This document shows, one piece after another, positions 59,950-64,000 of a stretch of DNA of 64,000 nt (its first letter is position 1; every line of letters starts with the position of its first letter). The position numbers and the translations under genes were made by a program. The stretch comes from Alishewanella metallidurans (lineage in GTDB: Bacteria; Pseudomonadota; Gammaproteobacteria; Enterobacterales; Alteromonadaceae). The notes under the pieces were generated by a model that worked only from the letters and a program-made list of their open reading frames with translations, was not told the origin of the DNA and did no database searches. The DNA lies in assembly GCF_036983985.1 (NCBI RefSeq), contig NZ_JALAHQ010000001.1, forward strand, positions 124,001-188,000, in the 5' to 3' direction.

Positions 59950-60014
59950 TCCGCTGTAGCTGCTACATAATAATGCTATATAAGGTAACAGCTTAGCGTA
60001 GTTTTGTCAGGAAC

Positions 60015-60040
60015 AAAAAAGGCGCATAGCGCGCCTTTTT
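60015..60040 (-). terminator. intrinsic terminator after nhaC-type gene
   Basis: GGCGC (60021-60025) and GCGCC (60031-60035) with a 5-base loop; A and T runs of at least five bases flank the stem. It lies 15 bp beyond the stop of the antiporter gene. Confidence 0.82.
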
Positions 60041-60054
60041 ATGATGGTATAGTT

Positions 60055-61527
60055 TTAGGCTAATGCCAAGAAGCCGAAGAAGGCAATTACCGCTGCGGCA
60101 AACGCATAAGGAAACTGCGTTAACGCATGGCTCATTAAATTACATCCTGAACCCTGGGCCGCTAATACGGTAGAGTCACTGTAAAAACAGGCCTGACTAC
60201 CGAATGAACTAGCAGACAGTAGTGCGCCTATTACCAGCGGTATATTCGCTTCTACAGCAAAGGCTAACGGCATAACAATGGGGATAGATACAGCAAAAAT
60301 ACCCCAAGATGAACCGGTAGCAAAAGCTAGTATCGCCATTGACAAAAACACCAAGGCTGGCAGTAATTGCGCGCTCATATAAGGTGCTAGGTTATCAATA
60401 ATAAACTGCGGTAAGCCAAGCTGATCGCAAACGTCTTTAAAGATAAACGCAGCAATAACGGTACAAATGGCCGGTAGCATGGTTTTAAAGCCGTGGATCA
60501 TCACATCCATCATTTCAGAAATGGTCATTAACCGCTGTACCATATACAACGGCAAGGTTAGCAATAACGTAACCAGTAAACCTTTCCACACGTCGATGTC
60601 GAACCACACGGTAAAACCCACTAGCATGATCATCGGTAATAAGAAGTTATACAGCTTGCCGCCTTTACGATCGGCTTGCTCAAACTCTTGATCAAAGGAT
60701 TGCACAGCAAAATCGTCGGCAGAATGCGTATCTTGTGCTGCAGTGGACGAATTAGGCGCATCTTGTGGTGCTAGCGTGGCATTTTGTGCGGCTAATTCAG
60801 CTTTTTTCATCGGACCGACTAAAGGCACTACACCTAGGATAACCAAAATAACCATGATCATGGCTAACCAGGCATACAGCATATAAGGTATAGCCGATAT
60901 ATAGGTGGCAATGCCGGTAGTGTCACCCACGGGTGCTACGCCGTTTGACACCAGCAAGCCACCAAAAAATACCGCCCAAGTAGAAATAGGAATAAGCACA
61001 CAAATAGGGGCAGCGGTAGAGTCAACTACATAGGCCAGCATTTCGCGCGATACTTTGTACTTATCGGTAATACGCTTCATGGTTTCGCCCACGGTTAGCG
61101 CATTTAGGTAGTCGTCGACAAAAATAACTACACCAAGAAAACAGGTCATCATTAATGATGATTTACGGCCCGTTGCCACGCGCTGAGCTACACGGCCAAA
61201 GGCAAAAGCACCACCGGTATGCACAAGTAGGGCAATAACAGCACCGAAGCCACCACAAACTAAAATTAACCAGCCGATGGTTTCGTCTTGCATTACGCGC
61301 AACGAGGTTTCAGCAAAGTTATCTAACGCGCCGCTAGGTGAAAGTAATAATAGGCCAGCAATAGCGCCTGCTACTAACGCCAATATTGGCCGTTTCAACC
61401 AAATAGCGATCGCCAGTACAACAACTGGCGGAATTAAACTGATGGCACTGGGTACAATAGCGGCCGCTTCGGCCGCAGCTACAACAGGATCGACGAGGCT
61501 TTCAACCAGGGTATCTGCTGACATCAT
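60055..61527 (-). CDS. nhaC: Na+/H+ antiporter, NhaC family
   Basis: A 490-residue inner-membrane antiporter with about eleven to twelve hydrophobic helices and a cytoplasmic loop near residues 245-280 rich in Ala, Asp and Gln. NhaC-type motifs include GGFGAVIALLVHTGGA, CFLGVVIFVDDYLNALTVG, VDSTAAPICVLIPISTWA and a late FATGSSWGIFAVSIPI. These proteins exchange Na+ (sometimes with malate/lactate or amino-acid-linked anions) for protons, supporting salt and pH balance in a marine or brackish habitat. It is monocistronic, terminated in front of the TIGR03546 gene. Confidence 0.9.
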   Translation of the reverse strand: MMSADTLVESLVDPVVAAAEAAAIVPSAISLIPPVVVLAIAIWLKRPILALVAGAIAGLLLLSPSGALDNFAETSLRVMQDETIGWLILVCGGFGAVIALLVHTGGAFAFGRVAQRVATGRKSSLMMTCFLGVVIFVDDYLNALTVGETMKRITDKYKVSREMLAYVVDSTAAPICVLIPISTWAVFFGGLLVSNGVAPVGDTTGIATYISAIPYMLYAWLAMIMVILVILGVVPLVGPMKKAELAAQNATLAPQDAPNSSTAAQDTHSADDFAVQSFDQEFEQADRKGGKLYNFLLPMIMLVGFTVWFDIDVWKGLLVTLLLTLPLYMVQRLMTISEMMDVMIHGFKTMLPAICTVIAAFIFKDVCDQLGLPQFIIDNLAPYMSAQLLPALVFLSMAILAFATGSSWGIFAVSIPIVMPLAFAVEANIPLVIGALLSASSFGSQACFYSDSTVLAAQGSGCNLMSHALTQFPYAFAAAVIAFFGFLALA

Positions 61528-61928
61528 TTATTATTCTCAAAGTTAGTCCGGCGGGCCGGATAAAAGTTAAGTGAACCGTTGCAGCAGATAATCAGAGTCA
61601 ACGGAGCGGTTCCTTGCATTTATCAGCCGTTGCTGCGCTTAAAAGTGAAGCACTAAACACCAGACTTTACTGCGTAAATACGCAGTGCAAGCGTATAGTC
61701 AGCCAGTTGCCGAAATACCGCGCAATCATAGCAAAAATTATTTTTTCTACAACTGACATCTTTTGCCACTTTGCAGTAGGTAGTGCCTGGCAAGTGAGTA
61801 AACCGAAAGGTAATTTATTGGCAAAACTTAAGCGCTGGCGCTGAATGAATCGTTAAAAACTAAATAATTAGTTGTAAGTTTGATAAAGAACAGCTAACTT
61901 AAAACTAATTGTTTAGTAGGTGATGGGC
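61528..61928. promoter_or_regulatory. divergent intergenic region between nhaC-type and blaI-type genes
   Basis: These 401 bp contain no coding frame that can be supported. Three dyads are seen: TCCGGC/GCCGGA at 61547-61560 just upstream of the antiporter, ACTGCGTA/TACGCAGT at 61669-61686 (8-bp arms, two-base centre), and the long one at 61866-61910 before blaI. The first two may be operators for the antiporter gene or short RNA hairpins; nothing decides. Confidence 0.4.
61866..61910 (+). promoter_or_regulatory. candidate BlaI-type operator and promoter
   Basis: Inverted repeat with 15-bp arms, AATTAGTTGTAAGTT at 61866-61880 and AACTTAAAACTAATT at 61896-61910, matching at 14 of 15 positions with a 15-bp spacer, 12 bp before the regulator's ribosome-binding region. 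Promoter-like TTGTAA (61873-61878) and TAACTT (61895-61900), 16 bp apart, lie within it. It fits a site through which the repressor controls its own operon. Confidence 0.55.
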
Positions 61929-62339
61929 ATGGCCAGAGAAAAATCAACAGAGTTAACCGGAGCAGAGCAAAAAATTATGCAGGTGTTATGGCTGCATGGG
62001 CCTTGCTCTGTTAAAGCTATTGCTGCTGAGCTAAACAAGCAATCGGCAGTGGCTTATACTACAGTGCAGACTTTGTGCCGTATTTTGCTCGACAAAGGCC
62101 ATGTGCAATGCGAAAAACAAGGCAAAGCTTTTGTATATCAGGCGATAACAGTACAACAAGAAGCTCGTAGTCAGGCGTTAAGCACATTGTTACAGCGTTT
62201 TTTTGCTGGTTCCCCAGAGTTACTGGCGCAGCACTTATTAGAACAACAAGCATTACCTGAAGCGTTGCAGCAAGATCTTCAGGCACAAATTGATGCAAAA
62301 GCTCTTTTAGCTTCCGACAAGAACCAACAGGAATCCTGA
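61929..62339 (+). CDS. BlaI/MecI-type transcriptional repressor
   Basis: A 136-residue winged-helix regulator of the penicillinase-repressor family: LTGAEQKIMQVLWLHGPCSVKAI with recognition-helix AYTTVQTLCRILLDKGHVQCEKQGKAFVYQ (broken by the family beta wing), then a C-terminal dimerisation helix region. In BlaI the relay protease cuts in this dimerisation part. Three starts compete (GTG 61920, ATG 61923, ATG 61929); AGG at 61918-61920 best fits 61929. It is followed after 2 bp by the M56 gene, the exact operon form of BlaI-BlaR1. Confidence 0.9.
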   Translation: MAREKSTELTGAEQKIMQVLWLHGPCSVKAIAAELNKQSAVAYTTVQTLCRILLDKGHVQCEKQGKAFVYQAITVQQEARSQALSTLLQRFFAGSPELLAQHLLEQQALPEALQQDLQAQIDAKALLASDKNQQES

Positions 62340-62341
62340 GC

Positions 62342-63889
62342 ATGGTTGAATTCAGCTGGTTATTGTTTTACCTGTTGATTCATCTGGGGTTAGCGGCCGT
62401 TACTATACCCTGGCTGTACTGGCTTAGCCAAAGTAAATGGCAGAGCGCACCACAATTTATGCTGCGCCTGTGGACAGCGTTAACGGTTATGCTGTTTATA
62501 TTGCCTTTACTGATATTAATGCCAACCTCGGATAACAAAACAGAGCCACGCCTGTTCGATACAGATCTTGCAACAATGCAGCCAGAGTCCGCACAAACAA
62601 CACAATTGCTGTCTGGCGAAGTGTATCCAGTAGAACGAACCACAGAAATAACTCAGCGCTGGGCGTTAACCCCGCAATTGCTGTACTTATTGTCACCGCC
62701 AGTATGGCTTTTGTTACTATTACCTTTAGGTTGTTTGCTGCAGGGTTATCGTTTTTATCAGAGTTACCGGCTTAGCCGCACTTTATGGCGCCAGGCCGAG
62801 CCGTTGTTTTTACCGGGTTATGAAGCTACTTCGCCTGCGTTATATCAGCACACGGGCATTGCTAGCGCTATGTTGCTGGGCTTACGCCATCCACGTATTG
62901 TGTTACCGGCCAGTTGGCTTGGTAGCCTATCTGCAGAGCAGTTGCAACATGTAATTGTGCACGAACAGATGCACTGGCGGCGGCGGGATTTGCTGACGTT
63001 TTATCTGCAGCAACTGGCCGGCACGCTATGCTGTTGGAGCCCATGCTGGCGGCTATTATGCAGACAGTTAAATCGCTATCGTGAGCTAAGCTGTGATGCT
63101 GCTGTAGTTGCCGGGTTAAAGCAGCCCCACCGGTATGCTCAGACATTACTTGATTGCAATAAGAAAATAGCAAGCCCTGCCACGGCAGTACTGGCCATGT
63201 CATGGCAGCAACAGCCGCTGCTAGCCCAGCGCATTAACAATGTATTGCAAGGCACTAGCAAGCACGTAACCCCTTTGGCTGTCGTGATGATTACCGCGAT
63301 ATCTATGACACTGCTAATCACTTTTGCTATGGCGCAGCAATGGCAGGTTGCCCAACTACCAAAGCAGTTCGGCCAGGTTAAGCTAAGCCAGCTGGGGCAA
63401 TTAGATGAATTACTCGACAGTATTAAGCGGCAGGATGTAGCCAAAGTGCAGCAGTTGATTGCAAAAGGTTATCAACTGAATCACCCCATGCCCGGCGAAG
63501 GAACCGCACTGATGGTGGCGGTACGCCATGAAAACACCGAATTGGTAGATATTTTACTGCGCGGCGGAGCCGATGTTAATGTCAGTAGCAGAGGTGATGG
63601 CAATGCGTTGATTATTGCGGTGCAGCGGCGCAACCTTAAGCTGGCGCAACAGTTAGTCCAGGCTGGTGCTGATGTTAATGCTGTGGTGCTGGCAGATGAA
63701 ACGCCGTTGATTAACGCCAGCTACCTTGGCGACCTGCAGATGGTGCAATACCTGGTGGCTGTAGGTGCCATTGTTAATCTTAAAGTCGAGGCCACGCTGA
63801 TGGATGGCCGGGAGCTCAGATCGGCGCTTAATCGGGCTGCTACCGAAGAGGTTAGAGGCTACTTACTTCAGCAGGGAGCTCTTCTCTGA
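62342..63889 (+). CDS. M56 (BlaR1-like) membrane metallopeptidase with C-terminal ankyrin repeats
   Basis: A 515-residue integral membrane protein. N-terminal helices at about 5-27, 37-58 and 115-137 frame a cytosolic peptidase domain with the zinc site HEQMH (His207, Glu208, His211) and the downstream ligand Glu248 in RELSCDAA. A fourth helix lies at about 318-338 (VVMITAISMTLLITF). Past it, where BlaR1 has its periplasmic penicillin-binding sensor, are about four ankyrin repeats (355-515), for example TALMVAVRHENTELVDILLRG and ALIIAVQRRNLKLAQQLVQ. The peptidase would cut the BlaI-type repressor; the ankyrin part probably senses a protein or envelope state. Confidence 0.9.
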   Translation: MVEFSWLLFYLLIHLGLAAVTIPWLYWLSQSKWQSAPQFMLRLWTALTVMLFILPLLILMPTSDNKTEPRLFDTDLATMQPESAQTTQLLSGEVYPVERTTEITQRWALTPQLLYLLSPPVWLLLLLPLGCLLQGYRFYQSYRLSRTLWRQAEPLFLPGYEATSPALYQHTGIASAMLLGLRHPRIVLPASWLGSLSAEQLQHVIVHEQMHWRRRDLLTFYLQQLAGTLCCWSPCWRLLCRQLNRYRELSCDAAVVAGLKQPHRYAQTLLDCNKKIASPATAVLAMSWQQQPLLAQRINNVLQGTSKHVTPLAVVMITAISMTLLITFAMAQQWQVAQLPKQFGQVKLSQLGQLDELLDSIKRQDVAKVQQLIAKGYQLNHPMPGEGTALMVAVRHENTELVDILLRGGADVNVSSRGDGNALIIAVQRRNLKLAQQLVQAGADVNAVVLADETPLINASYLGDLQMVQYLVAVGAIVNLKVEATLMDGRELRSALNRAATEEVRGYLLQQGALL

Positions 63890-64000
63890 TGATTCGACGA
63901 TAACTCTAGCAACCTTTCCAAAATATTAATTGATAACACGGGCCGTTTAAGCCTGCAGGCGAAGCTTTGCCTTGAACCCAGAATCAAAACATAATTTAGG
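63890..64000. other. tail of the window, nothing recognised
   Basis: The last 111 bp after the M56-ankyrin gene contain no supportable gene, terminator or repeat; the next gene lies outside the window, so whether the operon continues is unknown. Confidence 0.4.

Noticed and set aside
1..64000. CRISPR arrays, prophage modules, integrons or a replication origin
   Set aside because: No regularly spaced direct repeats, phage structural genes, attC-like series or DnaA-box cluster were noticed by eye.

Overview
The window is 64 kb of chromosome from a gammaproteobacterium of the Alteromonadales/Chromatiales-like marine and freshwater group. Rheinheimera, Alishewanella or Arsukibacterium relatives are the best guess, from overall gene content and protein style only. 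Two stretches keep the gene order of Escherichia coli. One is rpoD-dnaG-rpsU / tsaD / plsY / folB / uppP / cca / ygiM / ygiF-glnE. The other is tolC (divergent) / nudF-yqiB-cpdA-yqiA-parE-parC. There is no plasmid, prophage, integron or CRISPR signature. The only mobile DNA seen is a small IS3-type transposase fragment beside a higBA toxin-antitoxin pair.

Region by region. 1-12.4 kb: stand-alone envelope and transport genes (TerB-like protein, MtfA-type peptidase, Ca2+/Na+ antiporter, DUF2891 protein, S46 dipeptidyl-peptidase, LysE exporter), then a DUF2892-adaptor-RND pump operon and a secreted protein with a PEP-CTERM-like tail. 12.6-22.3 kb: the most accessory part, with a group 4 glycosyltransferase, a TcyP-type cystine transporter, an alpha/beta hydrolase-response regulator-histidine kinase operon, higBA, the IS remnant, an HlyD/DUF2955 efflux pair, a tiny Cys/His-rich protein and tRNA-Ile(CAU). 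22.5-32 kb: the macromolecular synthesis operon (rpsU-dnaG-rpoD, with a terminator-like hairpin between rpsU and dnaG), then tsaD, plsY, folB-folK, uppP and cca. 31.8-40.7 kb: insertions relative to E. coli, namely an ExeA/GspB pair, two tandem HD-GYP proteins (one degenerate), and a PutA without its DNA-binding domain divergent from an Lrp-type regulator. 40.7-57.6 kb: ygiM, ygiF-glnE, a TcpQ-like protein with lpxL, tolC, nudF-yqiB-cpdA-yqiA, parE-(TPR protein)-parC, and plsC-rraB. 57.7-64 kb: the TIGR03546/TIGR03545 pair, an NhaC-type antiporter, and a BlaI-type repressor followed by an M56 (BlaR1-like) membrane peptidase that ends in ankyrin repeats.

The strongest candidate for an undescribed system is the BlaI / M56-ankyrin pair at 61.9-63.9 kb. 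It has the layout of the BlaI-BlaR1 proteolytic relay, but an ankyrin array stands where the beta-lactam sensor normally is, and a near-perfect inverted repeat lies just upstream. Other points of interest are Phe in place of the quinolone-determining Ser80 of ParC, an HD-GYP pair with one catalytically eroded member, a membrane-anchored TPR protein between parE and parC, 11-bp direct repeats in front of the two-component operon, and two structured intergenic elements (27872-27961 and 56312-56400).

Gene calls rest on recognition of protein motifs and gene order by eye. No database search was run. Several starts were moved from the longest possible frame to the ATG/GTG that has a Shine-Dalgarno sequence.
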